Part shown: positions 48,591 to 60,683 of the stretch, one piece after another
How positions within the stretch are numbered: position 1 is the first letter of the stretch
Layout of the letters: each line of letters starts with the position of its first letter
From: Chionis minor
Lineage: Eukaryota > Chordata > Aves > Charadriiformes > Chionididae
Reading direction: 5' to 3'
DNA length: 64,000 nt
Assembly (NCBI GenBank): GCA_013398295.1
Contig: VZSF01001524.1
Span: 1,397,186 to 1,461,185, forward strand
The notes under the pieces: model-generated
Told to the model about the DNA's origin: nothing
What the model saw: only the letters and a program-made list of their open reading frames with translations
The model's database searches: none
Translations under genes and position numbers: made by a program

Positions 48591-51500
48591 ATTCTTCCCC
48601 CCATCGACCAAGAAGAATGAAGGGCTGACAAAAGGGTTATTGAATGCTGCGCTGTAATACCTTATTTTAGTTCCTGATCTGAAATCCTTTGACGTCAATG
48701 AACTTCAATTGGCTTTAATATGCTCCGGATCAAGCTTGTCATGTGGATCTCAGACTTACTGTCCATGAATTAACATGAATCTGTGGACTAGTTTTCCAGA
48801 CAAACAAATAACTTTAAAAAGTAATTATTCTAGTATTTTAACATTAGCGGGTTACAATACGAAGTCCCTGAACAGATGTGTAGCACAGTGTTTTTGAATG
48901 GTGTATGATCAAGTAATTTTCTTAACAGTGTGTTTTCTGTTGGGGTTAATAATATTTAGGCTACTGCAAAACATGCCTGTCTTGCAAAGTATTTCCATCA
49001 AAAATACAGAGTCTGAACAAAAATCCTTTCCTAGTCTGAAAAACACGTGCAGCTGCACTGTTTTGCTTCTTTCGCTTTTATGTATCTCCCTGTATAACTG
49101 AGTATATCCATGTCATTAGAATATGTGTATATACAGTATCTCACAATAGAGTGTATATGTATATATATGTTAAAATTTTGACATACTGACCTTACACATT
49201 TATAATAAATATCTCTAAAGCTCTAGTGCCACGTATTATTCCAGAATTATGATTTCTTGATATATATGCAATTTTGAAAGTTCAACAGATTATTTTTCAA
49301 AAAAAATATAATATTCTTCGCTGTGTTATCAGTCAATCTTTCTTGTCCAATTCACTGCCATATTCCAATTTTGTACCTGTGCAATGGTAACGTGCTCTGG
49401 TGGTTGGCGATATACGGGTACCGCTGAAATATCATGGACTCAAGTAAGAAATGCTACCAAAGTTGTTAGACATGGACGCTTTCAGGACATTGCCTCCCCT
49501 GCCCTCATCTAGCAAATACCCCTTGGGCTCTTCAGTGGTGCCGAAGGGGCAGCGTGTCTCATCTTCAGGCTCTGGGACTGGATGAGGCAGGTTGGGCCTG
49601 TGCAGGAGTCCCATGGGAGAGGGGTCCCATGGAAGAGGGGTCCTAGGCAGAAAAGGAAGAGTAGGCTCCAGGATGCCCCATGCTGTCTCCATGTGAAACC
49701 TTTGGGACAAATTCCAGCCTGCAGAAATATCTGATCACCTGACAGCAGAGGCAGATGAAGAGAGAAGATGACCCTTCCCTCACATACAGCTCCAGGACCC
49801 TCCTGACCATTTAGAAAGTTTTATAGTGTCAAATACTTGGTAGTATTGGAAATGGTTCAGATTGCATCAGCTTCCAGTAACGTTAGCTTGACTGAGGTAT
49901 TTGTCATGTAGAAGAGAAATCAGATTAGTACACTACAACAATGGTATGAGCAGAAACTGCTAACAAGTCTTAGTAGCACTGTAGGCACTGAAATGAAAAT
50001 AAAATATCCAATAAGATCTGCAAGTGCTGTTCAGTTCCCCAACAGAAAGACCTGAATGCTTGTAAATGAGCTAGCATACATTTTATGTTTAGTTCTTTTT
50101 GCTCATTTGATGTTTTTTCTCTCTGTGATCTTTTATTAGAATGGATTCACAATTTGTTATTCAACTATTATTTTCAATTAAAATGTATTCTTTCCCCACA
50201 AATGATGAATGTAAATATTAAAATTTAATCTTAACTAAGAATTTTTGTTTCAGACACTTTTATCCATAGGCTGATTTTGCATTAGGGGAGAATTTTCTGA
50301 TTCAGCAAAAAGTTGTTAAAACCTCTTTAAAATCCCACTGACGCTGAAAGAGAGCTTATATATAGTATTATTTTATGGAAACTGTGGGGGATGCATGTAA
50401 TTGTGTGCATATAAAGAGGATGAAGAATTTTTTTGTTAGCCTGCTAGGACTAGTTTTATATGTATGATATTCTGTATTATATTTAAATGTGGAACTACCT
50501 ATTTTAAACCATTTACTAAATTTGTCCAATCAGTGTTCCAAATACTGCCATTTCATGCGGCCATATCATATTATGTTGCGATCTCTAAATTGTGCACACT
50601 TGAAGATTCTGCCAAAGTATACAATTTAGTACACAGAAATAAAAGGTTGTGGAAAAGTATATGTAGTAGTTAGCATATTGCATGTAATTTCTATGGATTT
50701 TGATTTGAATATGTTGGCAGAAGCAATTAGAGGGAGACCAAAATGACACCTATTGAGTAGAAATGAATTCCAAAGTCTCTGTCTTGTTATTATGTGTTAT
50801 TTATAAAACTCAACAAAACTTATAATACAGCCCTTTGGAAAGGAGACTGGAAAAGCTCAGGGAACAAGACAATGGAATATTGATTCTATTAAGGGTAGTC
50901 AGTGTAAATCATGTTTCCAGCTTCAGGAAAGAGCATGAGTAGGCACAGGGATCCATTTGTGATTTTCTTTCTGAGGTTGTCTCCCAAGAGCAGAAAAAAA
51001 GAGAGAAAGGGATGCGACTTGCACCGTGTCTACTGATGCTGTAGTTTTCCTCTTGAAGACTAATAATTTTAATGCCTTCAGTGAAGTTTCACAAGGCAGG
51101 ACGGAGCTGTACTCACTGGCACTGGAAAGGCGATGCTACTCCTTTTGGTGTCCTGTCCCTCCTTGCTCATTTGGTCACTGCATCCCTGTCACCTCCCTCG
51201 AACTCAGGAGAGGTGCTCTGCAGCCCTCTATTTGCATCAGCAAACTGGCAAAAATATCTAGAACCCCCCTTCTTTTCCTGCTCCCTCAAGCAAGACAGGG
51301 TGTTTAATGCACTGTTCACCCAAGTGCCAAAGGAGAGCCAAAGCCAGCACAAGAGGAATGGAGCAGAGCAAAGGGAGATCAGGGCTGGGATGTTGGTGAG
51401 CTGGGAGGTGGGCTCTGCCCCCACCGGGGTTTTGCACCTTCCACTGTCCTTCCCCACCTTCCCAGCTGAAATCCTCATATTGCTCTTAACAAAGGCCAGA

Positions 51501-51608
51501 CACATTGCAAATCAAAGATGAAAAACTTAACATGTTCAAAAGTGTTTCTTTTTCTAATCTACCAATTTCTTTTCCTTTCTTGTCACTGGATCAGATGTGG
51601 GTTTTATA
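48591..51608. other. No gene seen; AT-rich with TA/TG patch
   Basis: There is no recognised exon. The patch 49,110-49,175 is rich in TATA and TGTATA dinucleotide runs. A GC-richer block at 49,490-49,710 has a local GAGAGGGGTCCCATGG / GAAGAGGGGTCCTAGG near-repeat. Around 51,070-51,500 is another GC-richer block with overlapping frames on both strands, none recognisable. Confidence 0.45.
48672..48738. repeat. Ancient palindromic repeat relic
   Basis: TCCTGATCTGAAATCCTTTG, then TGACGTCAATGAACTTCAAT, then GGCTTTAATATGCTCCGGAT follow the sauropsid pattern 'tcctgatctgaaatccattgaagtcaatgg...ccattgacttcaatgggctttggatcaggcc'. It shares a TGACGTCA core (48,690-48,697) with the relic at 22,210. Confidence 0.5.
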
Positions 51609-52109
51609 AAATCATAGAACGGTTTGGGTTGGAAGGGACCTTAAAAATCATGTTGTTCCAACATCCCTGCCATGGGCAGGGACACCTCCCACTAGACCTA
51701 GTTGCTCAAAGCCCCATCCAACCTGGCCTTGAACACTTCCAGGGATGGGGCAGCCACAACTTCTCTGAGCAACCTATTCCAATGCCTCACCACCCTCATG
51801 GTGAAAATTTCTTCCTGAGATCTAATCTAAATCTGCCCTCTTCCAGTTTGAAGTCATTACACCTCATCCTATCACTTCATGCCCTTGTAAAAAGTCCCTC
51901 TCCAGCTTTCTTGTAGGCCCCTTTCAGATACTGGAAGTTGACTGTAAGGTCTGCCTGGAGCCTTCTCTTCTCTCTCTCAGCCTGGCTTCATAGCAGAGGT
52001 GCTCCGGCCCTCTCATCATCTTTGTGGCCCTCCTCTGGACTCGCTTCAACAGGTCCGCATCCTTCTTGTTCTCAGGACTCCAAAGCTGATGCAGTACTCC
52101 AGGTGGGAG
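51609..52109 (-). mobile_element. CR1 LINE 3' fragment (about 500 bp)
   Basis: The antisense 3' end ATCATAGAACGGTTTGGGTT at the left is followed by the classic CR1 order: CCTGCCATGGGCAGGGACAC, AACCTGGCCTTGAACACTTC, TCTTCCTGAGATCTAATCTA, then CTCCAGGTGGGAG near 52,100. The frame is closed by many stops. A 7-base direct repeat, GTTTTAT, lies at both edges (51,601-51,607 and 52,109-52,115) but is too short to prove a target duplication. The 132- and 106-codon plus-strand frames here are by-products of CR1. Confidence 0.94.
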
Positions 52110-53437
52110 TTTTATGTTCCTCAGAGCTCCTCTGTCTGCAGAAAATATTTATAATCTGTACTATTAAATTAGTCCCATTAAAAGAGTGGACCAAAATACA
52201 GCAACACAGTTTTAACTGTGTATTTGGGGGCAAAAAATCTCTGTCTAGTTCAGAATAGAAACAGGACTTGTCTGTCTATATGTTAGACGTTGTTATTCTT
52301 TTTTCCTATTCTTTCCTACACTCTGCTCAGAAAAAACATACTGAAAAGCTGGAGGCCTCTAATATTCAGTAACAAGCCTCATTCTTCTTTCTATGTATGT
52401 ACGCAGTTTCCCACGTATAATTAAAACAAATTCTTATATTTTATTCAAGCAGAAGCTAAGCCATGTAGCAGTGTAACACTGACCCATCAGAAAATACTTG
52501 TGTTCTGAGGTTGTAAGGGAATAAGAGGTTGGTGTGTTTAAAACAAAGACACATTTTGTCATTGCATGGTCTTGCGTAAGCTCCAGTAACCACAATTGAA
52601 AACTCCTTGCTCAGATGATGTAGTAACACTGATTTGATCTTGTTATTCTGACATTTGCTCATTTCAGATGTCAGTCACAATTCCCTGTTTTCTGCAGCCT
52701 TTCTTCAGGAGAGCTTGACTCCGTGCTAAGCTTTATGGACCTGTGCACCATCATTGTCATGTTGATCTTCTGAAGTCATTCATGGCTTGACTCAGTCACC
52801 CTCTGAGACACCCTTGACCAGACCAAGGTCTAGCTGCTTGGCCCAGGAACAGAATTGCATCCTGTTGTTTTCATTACAGTTTCTAAACTTTCTCTTAATT
52901 TACAAAACCAGAGAAACTTAGCCCAGGCTCAAATTATATTTAAATTAAATTTAAATAATAGGGTCATAAATAAAAATAATAAATCTATACTTAAATATGT
53001 ATGGGGTGTAAGATCTACTGCACTGGAATAGTTTTAGCCCTAATCTAAAGTCCACTGAAGACAATACACTTCCCTAATGAAGAAGAAAATATAGAACTTT
53101 TCAGAAGACAAAGTGAAATTATTATCTTGTTGCTGTGACTAGCTTCTAAAGCAAGCCATTCTGATATATATATCAGTATTAATAAACTTCATTCTACTTC
53201 ACTCTACTCTTTTTCCAAGATATTGTGCAATGGAAATGCCATGCAAAGGCAGCAGCATTTGGATACGTTCCATCCGGAAGGAAGTTTACTAATGTGTGAA
53301 AGAAAAAAGTCTCAGATTCAAGCTTGATTCCAGTCTCACACCAGTTTTGCAGCTGCAAAGAAGGAGTCATGACTCAGCTTAAGCTGAGGTGAGAAGGCTA
53401 TTCTAGGTACTGGGTGCCTCTCACATACTAGAAAGGT

Positions 53438-53495
53438 TTGGTCCGAAGTAAACAAAACCAACTTCACTTCCATGGGCTTTGGGTAAGGTCCTAAA
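53438..53495. repeat. Ancient palindromic repeat relic (weak)
   Basis: TTGGTCCGAAGTAAACAAAA, then AACTTCACTTCCATGGGCTT, then TGGGTAAGGTCC follow the second half of the sauropsid pattern 'ccattgacttccatgggctttgggtcaggtcc'. Confidence 0.4.
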
Positions 53496-55169
53496 AAGGA
53501 AGCCTTTAGTCTATCACTAAAATATGCACCACAGACTGCAGTTGTCACTAAAGTTTCAATGTATATATACTGGAGAATAGTGGGAGAGAGTAGCAAGGAG
53601 AAAACTAAAAACCACAAAGCTGAGATGCAGGTTTCAGTTGGCTTGGCAGTAAAATGTCTTCCTCAGACACTGAGGACTCCTGTGTAGTGTACCTTACTGT
53701 AGTGTGGTATGTTCAGTGTGTCTTCATCTGGTTTATCAGCAGTGTGTGTGCGTGAGTGTATAATTTCATCACATACTTTATACTATTGTGATGTATGTTT
53801 AGATGCCTGCAGTAAAATCTCACAAAATTTGTAAATGCTGTTTTGCTGCTATCACTTTTCTAGAGAGTTTTGCATTTCATTTTCTATAAAACCACCAGCA
53901 AAAGGGTCACTCTGCTTAAAAACTTCTGCTAAGTGAACAGGGGAAATGAGAGGAACCAACTGTGAGGTAGTGATGCAAGAACAGAATGAGTCAGGGAAAC
54001 ACCTGGTTTGTACAAGGACTTCTGCTTTTACTGGATTTTACATGGTAGAGAGCAAAGGGAGGAACAGTTTTACACAAGAAGACGAAGAAGTGACAGAGCT
54101 TTATCTAGATAGGAAGGAAATAAAGAGGAGAAAGAAGCCTAAAGCATAAGCAGTATCTAAATAAGAAAATATGCTTTTATTTTTTTTTTAAATTTTATTC
54201 CAAAGTGTCTGAAAAAGACCTGGTTTCTTCTTTGTTTTACGTTATTCTAAATAGAGGGGATTGTCTTTAAAATTTGAATCAGATATCTTTATTACCTTTC
54301 AACCATGAAAAGAAACATTTCACATTAAATGGAAAAATATGCTATAAACCAAACATTTTCCATGAAAACTTTTTATCCAGCATGTTTGGATTTGTTGTCT
54401 TTAAAATGGGAGCAAAATTAAAAGCCAAGGTAGAAGGAGGAATTGTTGACCATGACAGAAAAGTCAGTGGAGGGAGGAATTTGGAAAGATTGGTGAAATT
54501 TTGTACAGCAAGGCAACACTATTGAAAATTGCGGTGTTACTTGGATGTAACTGAAGTCTGAGTTTGTGTTTATGACTATAAATACAGTTCCTGTGGCACA
54601 AAATGAGTGCTCATTATACTCTCAGAGACACAATGACAAAAATATCTTATTCTTTCATACTGGAGAAACAATAGGAAATGAAGTCAGGACCAAATGGTTG
54701 CTTAAAGGGCCGTTGCAGAGCGACCACCCACTTCCATGAGATCAGGCTTTGGCTCATGATGCTTCACTCCAACACACTGAATTTAAAATAACTCTGAGAC
54801 ATAAAGGAGGAGAGGTAGGAAATGAGGGCACAGATATGGCACTGGGATGAAGTGGAAGGAGCAGTGTCTGAATGGCAGAGCCGAAAAAGGCAAAGTGTGG
54901 CCAACAGGACCTGTAATCGTCATACTAAAACATATCTCTAGGAAGCTGTATGTACAGATTTATAATGAGGATCTTAAAGGAAACAAGTGACCACTTCTGT
55001 TGCATTTTTCTCGCCCCATGGTGCCTGGCTTCTTTGGGATCCTGTGAAAAGCTTTGCATTGTTTTGCAGTCCATGAGCTTTCACAATGCTTTGTGTAATG
55101 TTTTAATTTTGGTTATGGTCACATAAAGCATCTACATGAAGCGTCACCTACTTTTAGTTCAAAATCTGC

Positions 55170-55222
55170 GAGAAAAATGAATAAGGGGAGAATATGAATA
55201 AGGGGAGAAAAATGAATAAGGG
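55170..55222. repeat. Short tandem array, unit 17-18 bp, 3 copies
   Basis: GAGAAAAATGAATAAGGG at 55,170, GAGAATATGAATAAGGG at 55,188 and GAGAAAAATGAATAAGGG at 55,205 lie head to tail. The first and third copies are identical. Confidence 0.9.
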
Positions 55223-57189
55223 ACTCCAGGGAGTACAGATTGTATCTAGAAAACCACTCATAAACTTAAAACCAGGGAAATTTCTTAACCCATCTCAAAA
55301 CCACCAGGTTCCTTGAAAAGCTCTCTTCTTCTATATTGACTTGACTGGAGGCCTGATGATTTTGGCAATCTTTTGCCTATAAAGAGAAGATGAGATCAGG
55401 GTGGTTTGATACACTCCAGCTCTCTCTGTAGTTCTAGTCACTCTAGTTGCTATATTTAGATGCCAACCTGTGCAGGTGTCCCTCCAAATGAGTAATATAT
55501 GTCTCCTGAGCTTTGCTGTGGTTTCTTCAACACCACGTAGTGAACTTGGCCCAGACGTCTCTTGGCTGATAGACTGTGCTAGAAGAGATGACAAAGTCAG
55601 TCAGGGAGCTGTGTGATGGATGCGCTCAACCCCTTAACCAAACTAGTGGTAGTTTGGTAGAGGCTCCAAAGGAAGTAAAGGTCTGAGCTGTATCCAGGCC
55701 AAGAACTCCTCTAGTTTCAACCTGTTCTCTCAAAATCCACAAAGGACACAGTAAACAGCAATACAGGTGAGTTTGGAACATTGATCATTTATTTTAACGC
55801 ATAAATAACAGGTGTTTTTTCCAAAAAACTTCATGGATTTTCAGCAGTAATCGCTACATGAATATTTTACATGAGAGAATTCTGAACATTTAGAGCAGAA
55901 TTTACCTATATGAAGCCAACTACTAGCAGTGTAATTTTTTAGATGATAGAAGATACTTCAGGAATTTCACCATAGCTGAAAACTGAATCAAGGTAGAACA
56001 GCAACCTTTACCTAGAAGTGAGAGACAGTCTCTTAAAGCAGGATTAAAATGTCCATTTGACTTCTATTGCCTGCCATTTTAGTGACAGAAAATTTTAAAA
56101 CTAAAAACTTATTTTGAATGGGAAAGTAGAAATGCTGAAAAGAAATTATTTTCAAATTCTCTAAATCTGAATATCTACATACCGTGCTTGGAAAATCATA
56201 TTAAATATTAAATATCACTTATCACTATTCGAAAGCAGGCATGATTTCCAACCTAGAGCTGAAATGATGTGAATATCTTCTGAACTCAAAACATCAATAA
56301 TTCCCTGGGTAAATCTGTGACTGATAAGACCCTATCATTACATTCAAGATTTCAAATTCATTTACACCTCACAAAATCTGTGTAAAAATCTTCCAGTAGT
56401 TATGCCAACTTCTAAAATTTTCTGCAGTTTCAAAATGTATCATAATTCAACTAAAATCTACTGCTAACATTTTTCTTCAGTCATTTTAGGCAATCATTTT
56501 TCTTCCTGTCTTCAGTCCTGAGCTGTAGTCCTTCCTCTACTTTCTAAAAAGATGTACTTCCTCTCTACTGCTATTGCATTGTATTTTGTTTTGCCTTAGG
56601 TTGTATTTTACTCTCCCAGTTAAGAAAGATAGTTGGGGAAGTAGGCTTTATATGCAAGAAATTGTTATTTCACTGTCATTCTCACTGTCTCAACCTAAGA
56701 AATATTACTATTGGTTTATTTATCAGGCGTCTCTTTGGAATTATTCTTTGGAATGACATGAATGTTGCAGTTCAGCACTAATGAATAAGTGCAATCTGTG
56801 CCTATGCAGCTCCTCTGAAACCAGTAAGCTTTCAAGGTTACTGAGATGAAGCTCAGGACACAGATGTTTTTCATTCCCATGTCAGACATCTGGAATAAAC
56901 CAGTGACTGTCAATACTCGGACACAGGTGATAATAAAAATAATATTTTTCTTATTTGTATTTTACAAACACTAAGGAATGAGGTTTGATCCCATCACTGG
57001 TATTAAATAAAGATTTAAAGAAGGAATACCTACTAAAAAATTCATGACAACGTTTCTACTTATGCTCAAAGACAGCAAAAAAAGTTCATCCAATCTGCAG
57101 TGCGTTTTCCATATGAAGATAGACTACGTGATGTAACTTGAGGATTTAAGATCAAAATAAACGAAATAATAAACCTAGCAATATATTAC

Positions 57190-57450
57190 TCCCCCAAGGG
57201 AGCCTCCACTGCACGGCTTTGCTCGCTGTTCCCACAGCTGCATCTCAGCTCCGGCGAGGGTTAGGGCCATGGCCATGGCCAGTGCCCAGGCTGCATTATA
57301 CCTACACTGTGGCCAACCTACCTCACTGCTCAGGGCCTGTGGTGGTGTGTGGTGGTGGCCAGGCTGTGACCAGCCCTGTCCTGTCCTGGCTCACCTTGCT
57401 GGGACTGCAGGATGGGGCCTGACTGGGGAGGGAGGACCTGGCACCACCAC
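57190..57450. other. Isolated GC-rich, CpG-poor block
   Basis: A sharply GC-rich patch in AT-rich surroundings. It has four or five CpGs in the first 70 bases and almost none afterwards, with GGCCATGGCCATGGCCA and GTGGTGGTGTGTGGTGGTGG internal repeats. CpG depletion suggests methylated, possibly repeat-derived DNA rather than a promoter. I do not recognise a family. Confidence 0.3.
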
Positions 57451-57680
57451 TGCTCACTGATGTTCTTCCTTATGGAATCACTTTACCTGCATGTTGAGAT
57501 CTGACTAGTGTGACCACATCTGGGACTGGCAAGCATCAGTTTTTTAACGTGATTGCCAACCACCAAGTTTCAGTCAATGGAAAATTTTAGGAATGATTAA
57601 TTTGGGTGGTACTTGCTATTAGGTGTCGGTAATGCAGTGGTTTGTTCCCTTTCTAAAGGACTTTTTTTTTTCCTTTCCAG

Positions 57681-57784
57681 ATGGTCAAATCCCTGATAGC
57701 CCAAACTGCATCCTGCCATATGGCACAAGACATCCCTAATGTTATTAGCATTATTGGCACATGTGTTAAAAAACTTACTTTCGG
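57681..57784 (+). other. Exon-like segment with good splice signals
   Basis: A strong acceptor (a T-rich tract from 57,661 ending TTTCCAG at 57,680) and a good donor (CGG/GTAAGA at 57,784/57,785) bound 104 bases. One frame is open throughout, starting at an ATG directly after the AG and reading about 34 residues with no recognisable motif. Acceptor-donor pairs of this quality arise by chance in non-coding DNA, so it may be a non-coding RNA exon, a cryptic exon or nothing. Confidence 0.15.
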
Positions 57785-58372
57785 GTAAGAACTATGATCA
57801 GAGAAGAAGATGAGGAAGGATCAAAAGACCATTTCACTGTATTTTGGTTTGGGATTGTTTTACCTTCTTTAGTGCAATTGGGACAAATTCAGATGGAGTG
57901 CCTCTCCAAAGGAATTACACATGCTTACATTGGGTCTGAATTTGGCCTAATTGGCACTGGACATTTTCTTGGCGCTATCAGTAGACAGCACTTCTGGGAA
58001 TCTAATTACAGTAGCAGAAAGTCAGAGTTCCCAAAACTGAAACAGCATCTTTCAGGGTGATAATATTAGGCTAAAGTCTCATGTTTATCCATATAATTCA
58101 TCTGTGAAGAGGAAACAACTTTAGCTATAAGGATGTGTTTAATATTCTTGCAAAAATGTTTCAAAAAACTCTGGAGCCCAAAAATGTCAACACCTGTGAT
58201 TTCTACAGAGGTGTTTCATCAGAGGAGGTGAATCCTACTCAGAGTGAGCCTATTTATCAGGCTGGAAAAGGAGCACTAGATACATAACTCAGAAGTAGGT
58301 GTCTAGATACACTGTGGGATTTACACTGAGGTGCTCAGAATCCTTTTTTTCCTGCAGGAAATACTCAAAATG
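57785..58372. other. No gene seen
   Basis: An 88-codon plus-strand frame (57,794-58,060) resembles no known protein and is not in frame with the exon-like segment before it. A strong-looking acceptor (TTTTTTTCCTGCAG) ends at 58,357 just before the CR1. Confidence 0.4.
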
Positions 58373-58471
58373 CAGTCCTAGGCAACCTGCTCTGGCAAAA
58401 AAACACAGTCCTAGGCAACCTGCTCTGGCAAAAAAACACAGTCCTAGGCAACCTGCTCTGGCTGATCCTGC
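58373..58471 (+). repeat. 33-bp tandem array, 2.7 copies, inside a CR1 tail
   Basis: The unit starting CAGTCCTAGGCAACCTGCTC lies at 58,373, 58,406 and 58,439. The copies are identical until the third runs on into normal CR1 sequence. Because 33 is a multiple of three, a chance frame shows an 11-residue repeat, which is not a protein. Confidence 0.93.
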
Positions 58472-58544
58472 TCAAGCAGGGGAGTTGGACTAGATGATCT
58501 TTAAGAGGTACCTTCCAGCCTCAGCCATTCTCTGATTCTGCGAT
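58373..58544 (+). mobile_element. CR1 LINE 3' terminal fragment
   Basis: GGCAACCTGCTCTGGCTGAT, GCTCAAGCAGGGGAGTTGGA, CTAGATGATCTTTAAGAGGT, then CATTCTCTGATTCTGCGAT is the CR1 3' UTR and terminal repeat in sense orientation. Only the last 100 or so bases of the LINE are present, extended at the 5' side by the 33-bp array. Confidence 0.93.
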
Positions 58545-59636
58545 ATGAGGCTTTTACTATGCCGTAGTGGTCGACTTCAGCCCAGAGACATAACAATAGA
58601 CCAGAGACATCATACATCCACACACATCCACATCACAGGGCTAACTAGTGAAAGGGGTTTCTGTTGATTCACCGATGGAGGTAAATTGCAGAAAAAAACC
58701 CAGCAGTTAAATTTAGTCAGCATTTCAGTACTTGTGAAAACTACTGGATTCATGGTAATCAAGTCTTTCTACATTAAGCAGACAGCACGAGAAGGGGTGC
58801 TAACGCTCTTCCAGTTAGCGCCAGCTGTGTTCTGGAAAGACAGGCCACTCTAGGAAGTGGTCAGCCTTCTGTCTGCTAAGGCGGCAGCTTTGATGGTAGT
58901 TGGAGATGACAAATGTCTGCTTGTTAGGAACGGGCCAAAGGCTACAACTGGACTGTTAAAAAGTCATCTGGGACTGAGAGCTTTCAGAGTAATTTCTGGG
59001 CCCTGCTGGAGCAAGTGACAAAATTCCCATGGGGTTCAGTGGATCTGGGATGTCCTCCTCAGCCGTCATCAAGCCATTTGTAATGTGACTGTAACTGGAA
59101 GCTACAGACAGAGACATTCAGTGGTACAGAAGAGGTCGCAATGTCTTCTGACTGGAGAACATTGATGCATTGGGCCAGGAGAAGCTTTGGGTGGAAAAAT
59201 AGCAACTCTATTAAATAGAGACTTTCCCTTCTCTGCAGAGGGCAGCTGGCATGTAACTTGCCTAAATTACCCTGGAATTGGAAAGTACTGGTTTCCTGTT
59301 CCAGCCCCCTAGAAATTCAAAACCAGCTTTCTTCGCTTTTTGAATAACATAAACAATGAAGTGATAGATAATGATTTGTATCCTAGGCTTTCTCTTGCCT
59401 TGACTTTTCATTTGGGCAATCACAAAGTCTCTCTGTTTTGACATGAACAGATTGTTTCTTTCTCTGTTCCTGTCTCTTTTGGTCTACATTAAAAATGAGT
59501 CTTCCTGAAAATAGAAGCCTTTGCTTGCACATTGGCTACGCTCTCTATATTTTGAATTGCTCATCCTTTAGCTCTTATTGGGGCTATTGGAGATGCAATC
59601 AACAAATCACAGTATTTCCAGTCATTTTTCTTGCAG

Positions 59637-59736
59637 AGCCAATGTGAGAATAGTTCTTTCCAAACATAATGTCTGGGACCTGCTACTGGATTATTTCCTC
59701 TCCCTTTATCACCTTGATAAACAACTGATAACAAGG
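59637..59736 (+). other. Exon-like segment with open frame
   Basis: The acceptor (CATTTTTCTTGCAG, ending 59,636) and donor (AAGG/GTAGGA at 59,736/59,737) bound 100 bases. The second frame is open across it, giving about 33 residues (ANVRIVLSKHNVWDLLLDYF at the start) with a helical, Leu-rich look. I recognise no family, and the frame is only 73 codons from its ATG. It is compatible with a plus-strand spliced transcript that would also use 57,681-57,784, but also with chance. Confidence 0.15.
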
Positions 59737-60663
59737 GTAGGAGCAGAAGGGCCCTGCAGGAAAATTAGCTTGAAAATTAGCCATAGCACTCTCTGCTGAC
59801 GGACTGTACAGAGATGTACCATATGTGCAGAACTTCCTGCGGTGCATGGTATTTGGATAGAAAGAAGAACTCTTAGAAGAGTGATGGTATAATTGTCAGG
59901 ACCAATTATAGTAGACATGATGAATTTCACTTCTTTGCAGGATAACTGAAAGTGATAAACAAGTGTTTTTTCCTGTATTTTCCATGTGTGTGTTAGCTAC
60001 ATTCAGAATTTGAAATAGATACTGCAATTCTTCAGCAGTACCTGCTAATTTAGCACAAATTGTCTCATTCAGTCCTTTTTAGTCACCAGTTTTAAAATTG
60101 CATAAAAGAGTAATTTATGAGAGCACTGACAGGAATCTGTGTTAGATGGAGTCGGGGAGGATAATAAAGACTGTATCTATGGAAAAAAAAGGCCCATTCT
60201 GGGCAAAATTGCCAAACTTGACTCATTCTATGCACAAAAGGTTGGAAAAGATATGAAAATTCAAGTATGGAAAACAAAGAGAGGAAATGACTTTGCAGGA
60301 CAGTAGCCAGTGAATTATTTAGTTCTTTGGAGGACTGAAATACAAAGCAGCTTCAGTTATGTGACTTGGAGAAGACTGAAGCTTAATTTTCAGACGTAAT
60401 TACCTAAACACATCAGCTGTACTTCAGGTTTTAAATTTTTTTTTTAAAAAGCTTTCTGCTTTTTCCAGATATCTATAAACCTTTGGATATTTAATTAAGA
60501 CGTATGATAGTACTGTGAAAAGACATATTCTGATTAATATTCTGTTGTTTGCTTTCATGTTCAGCTTTATATACGTTAATGTAGTGAATAAATACCTTTT
60601 TGCATATGAGAGACAAGCAGATACACAAAAAAGTGTGACTGGTGGGTTTTTTTGGTAGTGTTT

Positions 60664-60683
60664 CCCCCCCCCTTCCCCCCCCC
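60664..60683 (-). repeat. C9-TT-C9 tract (G-quadruplex type on minus strand)
   Basis: Two C9 runs are separated by TT and followed by GCC. On the minus strand the G runs can be divided into four or more G3 blocks. Such tracts are unstable in replication and sequencing, so the exact length may be unreliable. Confidence 0.8.

Larger units (their letters stand above)
52116..57189. other. No gene seen; AT-rich unique DNA
   Basis: I recognise no exon, RNA gene or mobile element beyond the small relic and tandem repeat listed separately. A TTTAAATTAAATTTAAATAA-type AT stretch lies near 52,935-53,000. Around 53,030-53,090 there is faint similarity to the palindromic relic family. Confidence 0.45.

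Noticed and set aside
48306..48698. Lys/Glu/Arg-rich and Ser/Phe/Leu-rich frames
   Set aside because: They are produced by the polypurine tract and have no independent support.
58373..58471. CRISPR-like array
   Set aside because: The units are identical and directly adjacent with no spacers, and the host is a vertebrate. It is a minisatellite inside a CR1.
58299..58493. Protein with an 11-residue tandem repeat
   Set aside because: The repeat is the 33-bp DNA tandem inside a CR1 3' UTR read in a chance frame.
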